NCBI RefSeq assembly: GCF_014863545.1
Contig: NZ_CP062260.1
Span: 2,604,001 to 2,668,000 of the forward strand
Origin: Paenibacillus sp. JNUCC32
GTDB lineage: Bacteria; Bacillota; Bacilli; Paenibacillales; Paenibacillaceae
Direction: 5' to 3'
Length of the DNA stretch: 64,000 nucleotides
In this document: in pieces, positions 32,894 through 43,119 of the stretch
Position numbering within the stretch: position 1 is the first letter of the stretch
How the letters are laid out: every line of letters starts with the position of its first letter
The notes under the pieces: model-generated
Told to the model about the DNA's origin: nothing
Database searches by the model: none
The model's input: the letters and a program-made list of their open reading frames with translations, nothing else
Position numbers and translations under genes: made by a program

Positions 32894-34609
32894 TTAGTTG
32901 TTGTGAATAAGCCACATATAGGAAGCATACGGTCGTAGGGCAACTGTTGGCGTGAGCTTGGGTTCTTCCGTTGTGTTGCCGATTAACAGTTGAACCGATC
33001 GACTTTCGGTTAGATGATCATGCATCTCCTCGGGAAGCTCGAACGATACGCCCCGGTCGCTGAAATTCGAAATGACAACAAGCGTCTGCTCCTTGTTCGT
33101 TCTTGCGTACGCATAAATTTCGGGATGCCCTTCATCCAGGCGAACATATTCACCGTCCGTCATCACCGGAAGGTTCTTACGCATTTCAATCAGTTTCCGG
33201 TAATGATGATAGATCGATTGCGGATTATCCACTTCGGATTGCGCATTGATCAGCGGATACCGCTCATCGAGCTTGATCCAAGGCGTCCCCGTCGTAAATC
33301 CCGCTTGATCGCCGTCATGCCAAGGCATGGGTAATCTGGAGTTGTCGCGCGAGCGCACCCTGACGATATGGGCAGCCTCCTCCGGCGTTCTTCCTTGCTC
33401 TTGGAGGAGGGTAAACATGTTTAGAGATTCAACATCCCTAAACTCGGATATGTCATTCCATTTCGGATCGGGCATGCCGATCTCTTCGCCCTGATAGACA
33501 TATGGCGTGCCCTGCAATCCGTGAAGCGTCGTAGCCAGCATTTTTGCGCTTTCCGAGCGGTAGTCGCCATCATTGGTGAATCGGGTCAGCGCCCGCGGCT
33601 GATCATGGTTATTCCAGAAGAGGGCATTCCAGCCTCCGCCCTTCTGCATGCCGATCTGCCAATCGGAAAGCACCCGCTTCAATTCTTCGAAATCGTAAGG
33701 CTTGAGCTCCCACTTTTGCCCGTTGGGGTAGTCCACCTTCAAGTGGTGGAAGTTGAACGTCATGGAGAATTCGTTCTCCTTCGGGTTCGAGTAACGAATG
33801 CAATGCTCCAAGGTTGTGGAGGACATTTCTCCTACCGTGACGAGATTGTAAGGCTTGAATACTTTTTCGTTCAATTCCTTAATGTATTCATGCACGCGGG
33901 GGCCGTCCGTATAAAACCTGCGCCCGTCGCCCGGCGCCACGGAACCGTCATCATCGGGATAAGCGGGATCCTTCGATATGAGATTGATGACATCCATCCG
34001 GAATCCGCTGACGCCCTTGTCCGCCCAGAACGTGAGAATGTCCACCACCTCCGCCCGGACCTTCTCGTTCTCCCAATTCAGATCGGCCTGCGTCTTGTCA
34101 AACAATGTCAAGTAATATTGCCCTGTCCCCTCGTCATACTGCCACGCCGGGCCTCCAAACTTGGATTGCCAGTTATTCGGCGGGCCGCCGTTTTCCGCGG
34201 GATCCCGCCAGATGTAATAGTCGCGATACGGGTTATCGCGCGAGGAAATGGCTTCTTTAAACCATCGATGCTCGGTCGAAGAATGATTCACGACGATGTC
34301 GATCATCAAATGCATGTCTCTCTTTTTTAATTCGGCGACAAGTTCATCGAAATCGTCCATTGTCCCGTAAGCGGGATCGATGCTGCAATAATCCGCGACG
34401 TCGTAACCGTTATCATTTTGCGGAGAAACATACACCGGCTGGAGCCACACGATATCGATGCCAAGTCCCTTTATATAATCAAGCTTTTCCATGAGCCCGC
34501 GTATATCGCCGGTTCCCCGGCCGGTTGTATCGTTGAAGCTCTTCGGGTATACCTGATAAACCGTCGAAGTTCTCCACCAATCTTGAGATTGGGTTCCTGG
34601 GTTCTGCAT
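32894..34609 (-). CDS. treA: Trehalose-6-phosphate hydrolase TreA/TreC (GH13)
   Basis: A 571-residue GH13 enzyme splitting trehalose-6-phosphate into glucose and glucose-6-phosphate. Catalytic residues are Asp206 in FRMDVINL, Glu261 in TVGEMSS and Asp336 in NHDQPR. The early DWWRTSTVYQVYPKSF is typical. It is the first gene of the tre operon, with GAGGAGG ten bases before the ATG, and is followed by treP after 26 bp. It could be confused with oligo-1,6-glucosidase, but the adjacent treP and treR settle the role. Confidence 0.93.
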   Translation of the reverse strand: MQNPGTQSQDWWRTSTVYQVYPKSFNDTTGRGTGDIRGLMEKLDYIKGLGIDIVWLQPVYVSPQNDNGYDVADYCSIDPAYGTMDDFDELVAELKKRDMHLMIDIVVNHSSTEHRWFKEAISSRDNPYRDYYIWRDPAENGGPPNNWQSKFGGPAWQYDEGTGQYYLTLFDKTQADLNWENEKVRAEVVDILTFWADKGVSGFRMDVINLISKDPAYPDDDGSVAPGDGRRFYTDGPRVHEYIKELNEKVFKPYNLVTVGEMSSTTLEHCIRYSNPKENEFSMTFNFHHLKVDYPNGQKWELKPYDFEELKRVLSDWQIGMQKGGGWNALFWNNHDQPRALTRFTNDGDYRSESAKMLATTLHGLQGTPYVYQGEEIGMPDPKWNDISEFRDVESLNMFTLLQEQGRTPEEAAHIVRVRSRDNSRLPMPWHDGDQAGFTTGTPWIKLDERYPLINAQSEVDNPQSIYHHYRKLIEMRKNLPVMTDGEYVRLDEGHPEIYAYARTNKEQTLVVISNFSDRGVSFELPEEMHDHLTESRSVQLLIGNTTEEPKLTPTVALRPYASYMWLIHNN

Positions 34610-34633
34610 GTAACTGGGTCCTCCTCGTCATCT

Positions 34634-34684
34634 TGTATATACAGGTTGCATATAGGAAAATCATATACATGTATATACAGGTTG
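34634..34684 (-). promoter_or_regulatory. Twin TreR operator candidates
   Basis: TGTATATACAGGTTG occurs twice, at 34634-34648 and 34670-34684, exactly 36 bases apart. The core TGTATATACA is palindromic and matches Bacillus tre operators. One copy falls in the promoter spacer, the other downstream of the -10 box. Confidence 0.75.
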
Positions 34685-34688
34685 TCAA
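34660..34688 (-). promoter_or_regulatory. Promoter of the tre operon
   Basis: On the minus strand TTGACA, 17-base spacer, TATGAT. The spacer contains the upstream operator copy, so repressor binding would block RNA polymerase directly. Confidence 0.8.
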
Positions 34689-34772
34689 CCGTTTAACAAT
34701 TAATACCCACTTCCAGGACGTTTCGACTACAAAAATAATAATTTAATTGGAATTTTCTTCTGAGTTCACGTA

Positions 34773-34802
34773 AAAAAGACTCCTTCAAGGAGTCTTTTTT
34801 TA
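34773..34802 (-). terminator. Terminator of the GH95/GH110 locus
   Basis: GACTCC-ttcaa-GGAGTC hairpin with six A before and seven T after, so it works in either direction. It closes the operon ending with the GH95 gene. Confidence 0.85.
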
Positions 34803-34850
34803 ACATAGTATAATGTATGGATACCATCGAAAAGGTCTCCCTTATGCCGA

Positions 34851-37289
34851 TCAAGCTCCGGGCTCCCCTGCGTGATCCGTGACCAGTCGATAGGTTAAGC
34901 CCTGTTCTGTTTCAAATGAAACTACGCCTTTGGCGGAGGGCTGTACGGGAATGCTGGCATCGCCTTGGTAAACCGCAATCCTCTTTCCAAGTCCATTACT
35001 TATGCTTACGCTGCATACATTCCCCAAACGAGACATGATCTCTGCCTCCGTCAGTCTTCCATTCTTCCAGCGAATACCGACTTCAAAGCCGCCTCGTGCC
35101 CGCAATCCACGTACCTCGCCTTCCGGCCATTCATCCGGCAGAGCCGGCAGCAGCACGAGTAAGGAGCGATGCGACTGCAGCAGCATTTCCGCAATTCCCG
35201 CTGTAGCTGCGAAGTTGCCGTCGATCTGAAAAGGAGGATGCGCTCCTAATAAACTCGCATACACACCTCCATGATCGTAACGTTCCGAGTCCCCGTCCCG
35301 CACCAATCTCAGCATATTGGTTAACAGCCGGAGCGCACGGTTGCCGTCACCGAACCGGCTCCATAGCGCCACCCGCCAGCCCAGGCTCCAGCCCGTGCTT
35401 TCCTCCCCGCGACGCTCCAAAGAGGTTTGGGCAGCTGCAAATAGTTCCGGGCTTTCTTCCGCAGATAACTGCCGTCCAGGATAAACCCCGACCAGGTGGG
35501 ACGTGTGCCGATGAAATACGTCCTCATCCTCGGAGTCATGGGACCATTCCTGCAGCTGGCCGTATCGGCCGACCTGCAGAGGCAGCAAACGTTCGCGTTT
35601 GCTGCTCCATTCCTCCCGGAATTCCTCATCCACGCCGAGAATGCCGGCGGCTTCCATGCAATTGGTGAACAGCTCCCATATGAGGGAAATATCCATGGTC
35701 GCCCCTTCGCTGATGGCCGCCATCCCTTCAGGCGTGCGGAATTTATGCTCAGGCGAGGTCGACGGCGAGGTCACGAGATGGCCTGCGTCGTTTTCTATAA
35801 GCCAGTCCAAAGCAAATAAAGAGGCTTCCTTCATCAGGGGATAAGCGAATGATCGTAAATAAGCTTCATCGCCGCTGTATGCGTAATGCTCCCATAAGTG
35901 CTGCGTTAACCAGATTCCTCCCATTTGCCAAAGCGCCCAGGAAGGATCGCCGTCCCCGTAATTGCCGACCGGTGCGGTATGGGCCCAGATATCCGTATTG
36001 TGATGAACGGTCCAGCCCCGGGTGCCGTAATGGACGGCGGCGGTTTCCGCACCGTTTACCGACAGGCTTCTGGTCAGCTCCAGCAGAGGCTGATGGCATT
36101 CCGCCAAATTGCATACCTCCGCGGGCCAATAGTTCATTTGCGCATTGATGTTTAAGGTCCAATTGCTGCTCCACGGCGGCCGGGTTGAGGCATTCCATAT
36201 CCCCTGAAGATTGGCTGCTTGCGTTCCGGGCCTGGAGCTTGATATCAGGAGATAGCGGCCATAGTGGAACAGCAGCTCGACCAAGCCTGGATCCCGGGCA
36301 CCGAATCGCTCGATTCTCTCCTCCGTCTCCATATCTTCTGCAGCCAGCGCCTCGCCTAATCGGAGGCTGACGCGGTCAAACAGGCTGCGATAATCGTTGA
36401 TGTGCCGATCGCGCAGCTCTGTCCAAGACTGGCTGCATGCGGCTTTCATGGTCCCCGCAGCTATAGCCGAGGCGACAGCCGCCGGGTGATCTCCGCCATC
36501 GCGGTGACCTGGAATTTGGTCAAATCCGTTGAAGCTGGTGGCCGCGGTGAAGTAAATGACCGCTTCGCTCGCATCCAGTACATGAATGCCAGCTGCATCC
36601 ACGGTAACGCGGCCATCCGTTTCGGCCACCGCCAGCCGACCGTTGAAGGCCATGGCAGCGGTATGTTCAGGATCGCCGTAACGGATTGGACGATCAGAGA
36701 AAACGTAGCTGGGCTCGACGCGTTCCGGCGCAAATCCCGACATGGCGTACATATCTTCTTCGGTCTTTACGGTATAACGCAGCGGACTTTCCAGATAGGC
36801 ATGAAAGTTCAGGGCGCAAGCAGCGCTCGAGGTTAACCGCAAGGCAATCATCTGGTCCGGGCTGGACGCAAAGCATTCCCTTGTGTAGGTCACCTCGCCG
36901 ATGCGGTATTCCGTTCGTTGAACGGCATTGGCGATATCCAGCGTTCTTCGGTAAGAATGAAACACGCCTCCATGATCAAACCTGAGGCATAAGTCTCCTA
37001 ACGGCAGGTAAGATTCCGTATAGGGCCCCATCATCTTGCGCCCTAGCTGATCTGCCTCCATATAACGACCCTGGCTTGCCAGCTCCCGGATCTCCGGCAG
37101 CGCTTCCCGTGCAGACGGGTTGTTCCAATCCCTGGGATAACCGGACCAGAGCGTATCCTCGTTCAAGCTGATCGTTTCACGCTCCACGCCGCCGTAAACC
37201 ATGCCTCCAAGACGTCCGTTGCCGATCGGCAGCGCCTCGGTCCAGACCGTCGCCGGTTTCACATACTGCAATTTCATGTTTGCTCCCAC
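34851..37289 (-). CDS. Glycoside hydrolase family 95, alpha-L-fucosidase-like
   Basis: An 812-residue (alpha/alpha)6-barrel hydrolase that would remove alpha-1,2-linked L-fucose (some members use L-galactose). Signatures are [15 protein letters not shown] near the N-terminus, [16 protein letters not shown] (active-site Asn residues), [11 protein letters not shown] (acid Glu) and [20 protein letters not shown] (base Asp). No signal peptide, so it acts inside on imported oligosaccharides. The GTG start is chosen because AAAGGAGG lies eight bases before it; an ATG four codons later is possible. It follows the GH110-like gene by 14 bp. Confidence 0.88.
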   Translation of the reverse strand: MGANMKLQYVKPATVWTEALPIGNGRLGGMVYGGVERETISLNEDTLWSGYPRDWNNPSAREALPEIRELASQGRYMEADQLGRKMMGPYTESYLPLGDLCLRFDHGGVFHSYRRTLDIANAVQRTEYRIGEVTYTRECFASSPDQMIALRLTSSAACALNFHAYLESPLRYTVKTEEDMYAMSGFAPERVEPSYVFSDRPIRYGDPEHTAAMAFNGRLAVAETDGRVTVDAAGIHVLDASEAVIYFTAATSFNGFDQIPGHRDGGDHPAAVASAIAAGTMKAACSQSWTELRDRHINDYRSLFDRVSLRLGEALAAEDMETEERIERFGARDPGLVELLFHYGRYLLISSSRPGTQAANLQGIWNASTRPPWSSNWTLNINAQMNYWPAEVCNLAECHQPLLELTRSLSVNGAETAAVHYGTRGWTVHHNTDIWAHTAPVGNYGDGDPSWALWQMGGIWLTQHLWEHYAYSGDEAYLRSFAYPLMKEASLFALDWLIENDAGHLVTSPSTSPEHKFRTPEGMAAISEGATMDISLIWELFTNCMEAAGILGVDEEFREEWSSKRERLLPLQVGRYGQLQEWSHDSEDEDVFHRHTSHLVGVYPGRQLSAEESPELFAAAQTSLERRGEESTGWSLGWRVALWSRFGDGNRALRLLTNMLRLVRDGDSERYDHGGVYASLLGAHPPFQIDGNFAATAGIAEMLLQSHRSLLVLLPALPDEWPEGEVRGLRARGGFEVGIRWKNGRLTEAEIMSRLGNVCSVSISNGLGKRIAVYQGDASIPVQPSAKGVVSFETEQGLTYRLVTDHAGEPGA

Positions 37290-37303
37290 TCGCCTTGCCT
37301 CCT

Positions 37304-39016
37304 TTATTTCAATTCGTCATGCTCCAAGTCATTACAGGAAATATCCGTTCCCGTGCAGGCTTCCAAAAGGACGCGTTCGTCCGTACGGGTATTCCCTGCA
37401 AGGGCGTGTTTTTCCTGCATCCGAATCACGTTATTTTGGAATATCAGTCCCTCCGTGCTTCTAGCCATTAACCAAGCTTCCCCGGTCGTTTCAAAGCGGT
37501 TGCACGCGATCCGAATGTTGCGGTGAACGGCTGCATGATATTGTTTATTCTCCGGCGCAATCCGTATCACGGCATGTCCGGGACCGCCGCAATTCACAAA
37601 CCGGTTATCCACGATGCTCATATCCGTTACGGCGCCCGATTCGTACCAGGAAGATGCATCCGCTGCGACCAGTATCGCGCTCATCTGCATGTTCAAGAAG
37701 GTGTTATCCCGAATCACGATCCGCCGCGGCGTCGTGGCCAGAATTCCGCGCGTGGGAATCCGGGCGAATGTATTGCCGACAATTTCGACCTCCGGCGTCC
37801 AAGTCATATTTTCAAGGACGTCCCGTTCTCCGATGTCAGCGGGAACCGCGTTTTCCAACGTGAGCAGCCATTCGCGCGGCGACTTCATGGCGACAGCGGC
37901 GACTCGTCCGAAAGCGTAAGGGTTCAGCGTATCCGCGTTTACGAACGCAACCTCATCTTCCGGCAGAAAAGCAGAAAATCCGTAAGTCTGCGGATGCATA
38001 AACCTGACAAGCAATTGATTGGAGTCTGGTCTACCAACGATCCGAAGATAGGTGCCGTGGACATTGATCCCATCATCATGCGCCCCTGCAAACCGACTAT
38101 TCCGAATCGAGACCTTCCCCCTGCAGCCCGACAAGTGGATGAAATCCGCAAATCCCGCCACCGTGCGGCCGGTCTCCGGACGCGGCGTCAGATCCAAGCG
38201 TTCAAAGGTCAGATTGGCGCTGAACTGTCCAACCACGCCCAGTCCATGCATGAAATGCAGACCCACGTCGCTGAACGTCACCCCGGAGCTTTGGGTGATC
38301 AACATGCCAACCTGGTCCCGAATGCCGTCGCGCATTTGCACGATCGTACCGGGAGCCATGTGCGGAGGGGGTTGATTTCCAAAATGAAACCGAAGCCGAC
38401 GCGGCGACAGCTCCTCGGTAAACACCACCCGCTCCAGCCAATTGTCCACGCGCCAGGCAGCACCCAAATCCGCACTGCATAACTGCATCGGTCCTTCGCG
38501 AAAACGCCAGCCTTCGCCCACCCATTCGAATATGCCGTCAGCGCAATCATAGCGTGAATCCGGGTGAACGGTTGCCTCAAGATAAGCATCGGCGCACCGA
38601 TCCACCGTCATTTCGGTCACGGTCGGGGCGGCGTAATCCCAGTGCAGGTTGCGAATTTCAATATCCGTGCAGCGATCGAGGACAAGCATCGTCTGCTTTC
38701 CGTGGAAAACAAACAAAGCGCCGTTCCCCTCGAGCGTCACGTTGTGCAGATCCTTAAGCCAAATCCCGATCGTTTTGGTCACATCCGGATTCTCTTCCTC
38801 GCTGGTTGTATTCGTGATATAATACGCTTCCCGATCGGCCGATTGAGGATAAAAATGATAGCAGCCCGGCGGTATGTCCAGAATGACCGAGCCTTCCATT
38901 GCCCTGGCGGCTTCTATCGCGCGTTTCATGGCAGGCTGCGCATCCGGGTTATTCGAGTCCTCGTAATCCCGCAAGGAAAGGATAATCGGAGCTGTAGTGT
39001 TTTGATTTCCAGGCAT
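37304..39016 (-). CDS. GH110-like alpha-1,3-galactosidase (beta-helix)
   Basis: A 570-residue right-handed beta-helix protein. The segments [20 protein letters not shown] and [15 protein letters not shown], rich in conserved Asp/His, are those I associate with GH110, enzymes releasing alpha-1,3-galactose (blood-group-B-type or linear). There is no signal peptide, so the protein would be cytosolic. The chosen ATG follows GGGAGGTG at 12-14 bases. It sits between the SGNH esterase and the GH95 gene. The alternative is a general pectate-lyase-superfamily protein. Confidence 0.75.
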   Translation of the reverse strand: MPGNQNTTAPIILSLRDYEDSNNPDAQPAMKRAIEAARAMEGSVILDIPPGCYHFYPQSADREAYYITNTTSEEENPDVTKTIGIWLKDLHNVTLEGNGALFVFHGKQTMLVLDRCTDIEIRNLHWDYAAPTVTEMTVDRCADAYLEATVHPDSRYDCADGIFEWVGEGWRFREGPMQLCSADLGAAWRVDNWLERVVFTEELSPRRLRFHFGNQPPPHMAPGTIVQMRDGIRDQVGMLITQSSGVTFSDVGLHFMHGLGVVGQFSANLTFERLDLTPRPETGRTVAGFADFIHLSGCRGKVSIRNSRFAGAHDDGINVHGTYLRIVGRPDSNQLLVRFMHPQTYGFSAFLPEDEVAFVNADTLNPYAFGRVAAVAMKSPREWLLTLENAVPADIGERDVLENMTWTPEVEIVGNTFARIPTRGILATTPRRIVIRDNTFLNMQMSAILVAADASSWYESGAVTDMSIVDNRFVNCGGPGHAVIRIAPENKQYHAAVHRNIRIACNRFETTGEAWLMARSTEGLIFQNNVIRMQEKHALAGNTRTDERVLLEACTGTDISCNDLEHDELK

Positions 39017-39099
39017 CTGCAGTGACAACACCTCCCATTACTAGTAACAGCCTTTTGCGGGCTTGGTGGGACCCATCGCGAAAAATCCGCGATATTCGC

Positions 39100-40245
39100 C
39101 TAATTCGCTAGCAGCTTCAGCACGCGCATGCCCGTACCCTGGCTTCGCTTATCCTTGAGTCCTGTATTGCGAACCATGATCGAAATCGACCCGCGCGCTT
39201 GAAATCTCGGAAAGTGTACGCTGACTGGCCGATAAGCGTTCAAGCACCACTCGTCGAAGGGATTGACCCGTACGATGGACCCGCCGTTGATCGAGTATTC
39301 AAAGATTCCGGTGTCGGGCCCGCATAACAGCAGCAGTCCGCTGCTTTGTCCCACCACGGTGAACGTAAACGAAGCGTCCGGATGATCAGAGTACCTGTGA
39401 TCTGTCGCGTAACGCCAATTCATGAGCTTTGAACCTGACGGCAGTTCCCGGATTTGAAAATCCCCGGTATAATCGGCTAGCTCATATGGGAGCATTTCGG
39501 CATATTCGTAGTTCCCCGCCAGCAGCGGTTCTGCGGGCAAATGTCCGCAATGTTTGAGCATCAAGGAGTCACCCTCTGTCGACAGCAGCTCCTTCAAATA
39601 TCCCTGCAAAAAACCGGCGTATATCTCATGCCCCTCATCGTTCGGATGGTATCCATCAGGTGCAAGCGATGACCAAGCGACCTCACCGTTAGTCAGCATG
39701 CCATAAATGCCGGCGGCAAAATCGACGGAAGGAATGCCGTAATGCTCGGCCACTTCTTCGTGAACGGCAATGGGATACGGCCGGATACGGGCCAGGTTTC
39801 GCTCCGACCCGGTATAAATAAAACATAGATCCGTTCCGGGTGACAGACGACGGCATTGGCGTACAATTCCCTCCATTCCTCTGATGGATTCTTCCCGGTC
39901 GCTCCCGTCATTTACGCTGAATTCCACGAATAGCAAATCGATGTTCCCGACGCTCAGCACGTGCTCTCGAAGACGGTGAGCTCCCAGCGAAGAATCCGTC
40001 CCCCCGACACCTGCGTTAATGGAGCGAATCCGCGAACTTCCGAAACGTTCTCTTAAATAATGAGCCGTTAAAGCACGCCAGCTGGTCTTATCGGCCGCTG
40101 AAGCGCCGGCTCCCTCCGTGATGGATCCGCCCAGAAAGGCAACCGTCACCTGTTCTTTCCCTGCAAGTTTGGCTTTAAAATGAGGCAGCCCTTCGCGATG
40201 AACGATGAATGCGGTACGGTCCCTGCCTTTGTTATAATCCGACAC
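39100..40245 (-). CDS. SGNH/GDSL-family esterase
   Basis: A 381-residue SGNH hydrolase. Block I is GGSITEG with Ser41, block II is NAGVGGTDSS, block III is EFSVNDGS with Asn112, and block V is DGYHPN with Asp197/His200. A C-terminal beta-rich domain of about 150 residues follows. Such enzymes remove acetyl groups from glycans, which would clear the way for GH110 and GH95. The start is GTG with GGGAAGG at seven-base spacing; the open frame extends 40 codons further without a ribosome site. Confidence 0.82.
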   Translation of the reverse strand: MSDYNKGRDRTAFIVHREGLPHFKAKLAGKEQVTVAFLGGSITEGAGASAADKTSWRALTAHYLRERFGSSRIRSINAGVGGTDSSLGAHRLREHVLSVGNIDLLFVEFSVNDGSDREESIRGMEGIVRQCRRLSPGTDLCFIYTGSERNLARIRPYPIAVHEEVAEHYGIPSVDFAAGIYGMLTNGEVAWSSLAPDGYHPNDEGHEIYAGFLQGYLKELLSTEGDSLMLKHCGHLPAEPLLAGNYEYAEMLPYELADYTGDFQIRELPSGSKLMNWRYATDHRYSDHPDASFTFTVVGQSSGLLLLCGPDTGIFEYSINGGSIVRVNPFDEWCLNAYRPVSVHFPRFQARGSISIMVRNTGLKDKRSQGTGMRVLKLLAN

Positions 40246-40395
40246 ATGATCACCTTCCCTCGTTTCATTCCTGTCTTCTCCATAGATATCCTTGAAACAG
40301 AGAAAATGCGGAGTGGCCGATCGGTTTAGACCGGCACCCGCATATGGATGTTGGAATGACTTCATGACAGCCGCAGTTGCTTATCAATCCTTCGA

Positions 40396-42063
40396 TTATT
40401 TGGCGGATTGATCGTAAGCCGTCTGCAAAATTTCGAGATAACGATCCAGTTTCAGATCCTTCAATCCTTTGACGTAAGCGTCCCAATCCTTGTTCAGATC
40501 CTTGTTGCCCGTAATGAATTGCAGCTGGTTTTGCTCAATATAGTTTTTAAGGTTGGTCTGAAGCATGCTGGCTTCATCGATGACGCTCGGATCGATCCAG
40601 ATCGACCAGATCGGAAAGATCTCCTTCGGCTCATGTCCTTGATACAGCAGCGAAGCATTATACAATCTGCGCTCATAGCCGTCGGATGCATAAATATCGG
40701 TTCCCTGCACCCACGTATCGCGATACTCCTTCGGCATATAGAAATGGCCCATTCCGCTCCAACCCGCATTATGCGGCGTTTCGCCTTCCTTCGTCGGAAT
40801 GGTCTTGACCATCGGCGTCACGCCCTCGCCGAGCGCTTGATCGCCGGGCTCGGGGTCTGTCCAATCGATCCCTTTCATGCCGGTTGCGGCATTGGTTTGG
40901 CCTTCCGGCGTAAACATGTAGTCCACCATCTTGATCAATGCTACCCGGGCTTCTTCACTGGCTTTGTTCGTGATCACGAATTTTGCGCCCGGTGATACGC
41001 CGCCCGCATCATGGGTTGCGTATGAAATTCCGTTCGGTCCGCTTAGCGGCGGAAGCGGATTGTAATGCGCCGAACGGGTGTTGCCCGGATCGATGTTCAC
41101 GAAGATGGCCGGGTGCATGCCGGCACCGGCGCCGAGAATTTCAGCGTCCGCATTCTCGCCGATTTTCTTGAATGCCTCCGCATTTTGGGTGAATGCGCCC
41201 GGATCGATCAATCCCTCGTCATACAACGATTTGATATAGGTGAGCCCTTCCTTCCATTCCGGCGTGATCGCCGCGGACTCGACCTTGCCGCCATTCATCG
41301 TCAAGTAGTTGCGGTCGTCGTCGTAAACGAAGCTGTTCATCAGATAAGGGATAATTCGAACGCCGAAATCCTCCGTTGAACCGCTGAGGGGCACTTCATC
41401 CGCCCTCCCGTTGCCGTTCGGATCCTGCGTTTTGAATGCCTGCAGCATGCTTCTGAATTCCTCGGTCGTTTTCGGTTCCTTGAGATTCAGCTTCTTCAGC
41501 CATTCGGTATTGATCCACATTTTGTTGGGATAGGAGCAGTGGAAGCATTCCGTGTATGCGCCAAGTCCGTAGATATTCCCATCCGGGGCCGTAACAAGCG
41601 CCTTCATTTCCGGCGTAGCTTCCATGGCCGCTTTAATGTTCGGCCCATGCTGTTCAATCAGATCGTTCAGGGGAACGAGCACTCCCTGCTGACCGTATTT
41701 GAGCACATCCGCTTGGGAGAATTCATCGATATAGTGCGTCAGCAGATATGCATCCGGATAATCGCCGCTGGCCAGAGAAATTTGGCGTTTCTCCTTGGCG
41801 CCGTCCGAGGGATTGATCTGCCAATTGAATTTAATGTTAAACTGTTCCTCGATATGCTTGGTGAATTTGTTCACCGGAATATCGATGCCTGATTCCTGTA
41901 CGGCAAAAACGCTGATTTCCACGGGTTTCGAGCTGTCCGAACTGCCGGACGCGCTTCCGCCCTGCGGACTGCTCGGGCTTTCTGTATTTTTGCCTGAGCA
42001 ACCTGCCATCACGAAGCTGCTCACCAATAACAGCATGAGCAAACTGAATAAGCCTTTTTTCAA
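40396..42063 (-). CDS. Extracellular solute-binding lipoprotein of carbohydrate ABC transporter
   Basis: A 555-residue LipO-type binding protein. The signal ends VMAGC with Cys22 lipidated, followed by a Ser/Gly-rich tether. It contains DPNGNGRADEVPLSG, a common feature of this family. The start is TTG, nine bases after AGGGAG. A second, unused AAGGGAGG stands further upstream at 42132-42139. It captures the oligosaccharide for the lplB/lplC pair encoded just before it. Confidence 0.9.
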   Translation of the reverse strand: MKKGLFSLLMLLLVSSFVMAGCSGKNTESPSSPQGGSASGSSDSSKPVEISVFAVQESGIDIPVNKFTKHIEEQFNIKFNWQINPSDGAKEKRQISLASGDYPDAYLLTHYIDEFSQADVLKYGQQGVLVPLNDLIEQHGPNIKAAMEATPEMKALVTAPDGNIYGLGAYTECFHCSYPNKMWINTEWLKKLNLKEPKTTEEFRSMLQAFKTQDPNGNGRADEVPLSGSTEDFGVRIIPYLMNSFVYDDDRNYLTMNGGKVESAAITPEWKEGLTYIKSLYDEGLIDPGAFTQNAEAFKKIGENADAEILGAGAGMHPAIFVNIDPGNTRSAHYNPLPPLSGPNGISYATHDAGGVSPGAKFVITNKASEEARVALIKMVDYMFTPEGQTNAATGMKGIDWTDPEPGDQALGEGVTPMVKTIPTKEGETPHNAGWSGMGHFYMPKEYRDTWVQGTDIYASDGYERRLYNASLLYQGHEPKEIFPIWSIWIDPSVIDEASMLQTNLKNYIEQNQLQFITGNKDLNKDWDAYVKGLKDLKLDRYLEILQTAYDQSAK

Positions 42064-42198
42064 ATGGAATCGCTCCCTTTTTCATTAGAGTCAACACGCA
42101 AACGACTAGCTTTACACGATACGGAGCCTCACCTCCCTTCCAACATAAGCAAGCTCAAGTTCCCTTGGCCTGATTCGGCCGTTCCCCTCAAATAGCGA

Positions 42199-43104
42199 TC
42201 AGCCTTTCACGGAACCTACGAGCATCCCCTGCACAAAATAGCGCTGCACAAACGGATAAATGACCAGCACAGGCAGGGTGGCAACCACGATCAGCGCATA
42301 TTTCAGGAGTTCGGCAAGCTGCTGCCTCTCAACCATGGCTAAAGCATCCATCGTTCCCGAACTGTTATTCTGAATGATGATGCTTCGAAGAATCAGCTGA
42401 AGCGGAAACAAGTCGGCGCTTTTCAAGTAAATCAACGCATCGAAGTACGCATTCCATTGGCCGACCGCATACATAAGCACGAGCACGGCCATAATCGGCT
42501 TCGACAACGGGAGGACGATGCTCCAGATAAAACGGATGTCGCTGCAGCCGTCCATCTCGCTGGCCTCCTGCAATTCGTCCGGAATGGAAGACTGAAAGAA
42601 AGATCGGGCGATAATCACCTGCCACACCCAAATGGCATTGGGAATGAGCAGCGCCCAGCGTGTGTCGATCAGATGAAGCTCCCGCACGACCATGTAGGTC
42701 GGTATCAGCCCCCCGCTGAATATCATCGTAAACGTAATGATCATCATCAACGCGTTGCGTCCGAAAAACGATCTCCGCGACAGCGGGTAGGCAATCATGA
42801 TGGTCAACACGACACTGATGATCGTGCCAGCCGTCGTGTAGAAAATGGAATTGGCGTATCCGGTCATAATCTCGGGCGTTTTAAAAAGGACCCGAAAGCC
42901 TTCGAACGAAATATCGACCGGCCACAACCATACCCGACCCGAAGTAACGGCCGCCGGGCTGCTGATGGAGCTGCTGATGATATAAATCAATGGATACAAT
43001 ACCGCAATAACGACCAGAAAGAGAACGATGTATACCGTCGTCAGGAAGATGCGGTCGCCTGCGGACTCCTTGATTTTTCTTGTGCCTGCTTGTTGAACTG
43101 CCAT
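42199..43104 (-). CDS. ABC transporter permease, LplC/YtcP type
   Basis: A 301-residue permease. The EAA loop is LQEASEMDGCSDIRFIWSIV, and the C-terminus GMLVGSVKG is typical of LplC. AAGGAG lies upstream of the ATG, and the gene starts 15 bp after lplB. It is the second half of the import channel for the 34851-46631 locus. Confidence 0.92.
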   Translation of the reverse strand: MAVQQAGTRKIKESAGDRIFLTTVYIVLFLVVIAVLYPLIYIISSSISSPAAVTSGRVWLWPVDISFEGFRVLFKTPEIMTGYANSIFYTTAGTIISVVLTIMIAYPLSRRSFFGRNALMMIITFTMIFSGGLIPTYMVVRELHLIDTRWALLIPNAIWVWQVIIARSFFQSSIPDELQEASEMDGCSDIRFIWSIVLPLSKPIMAVLVLMYAVGQWNAYFDALIYLKSADLFPLQLILRSIIIQNNSSGTMDALAMVERQQLAELLKYALIVVATLPVLVIYPFVQRYFVQGMLVGSVKG

Positions 43105-43119
43105 GCGATAGCTCCTTCC

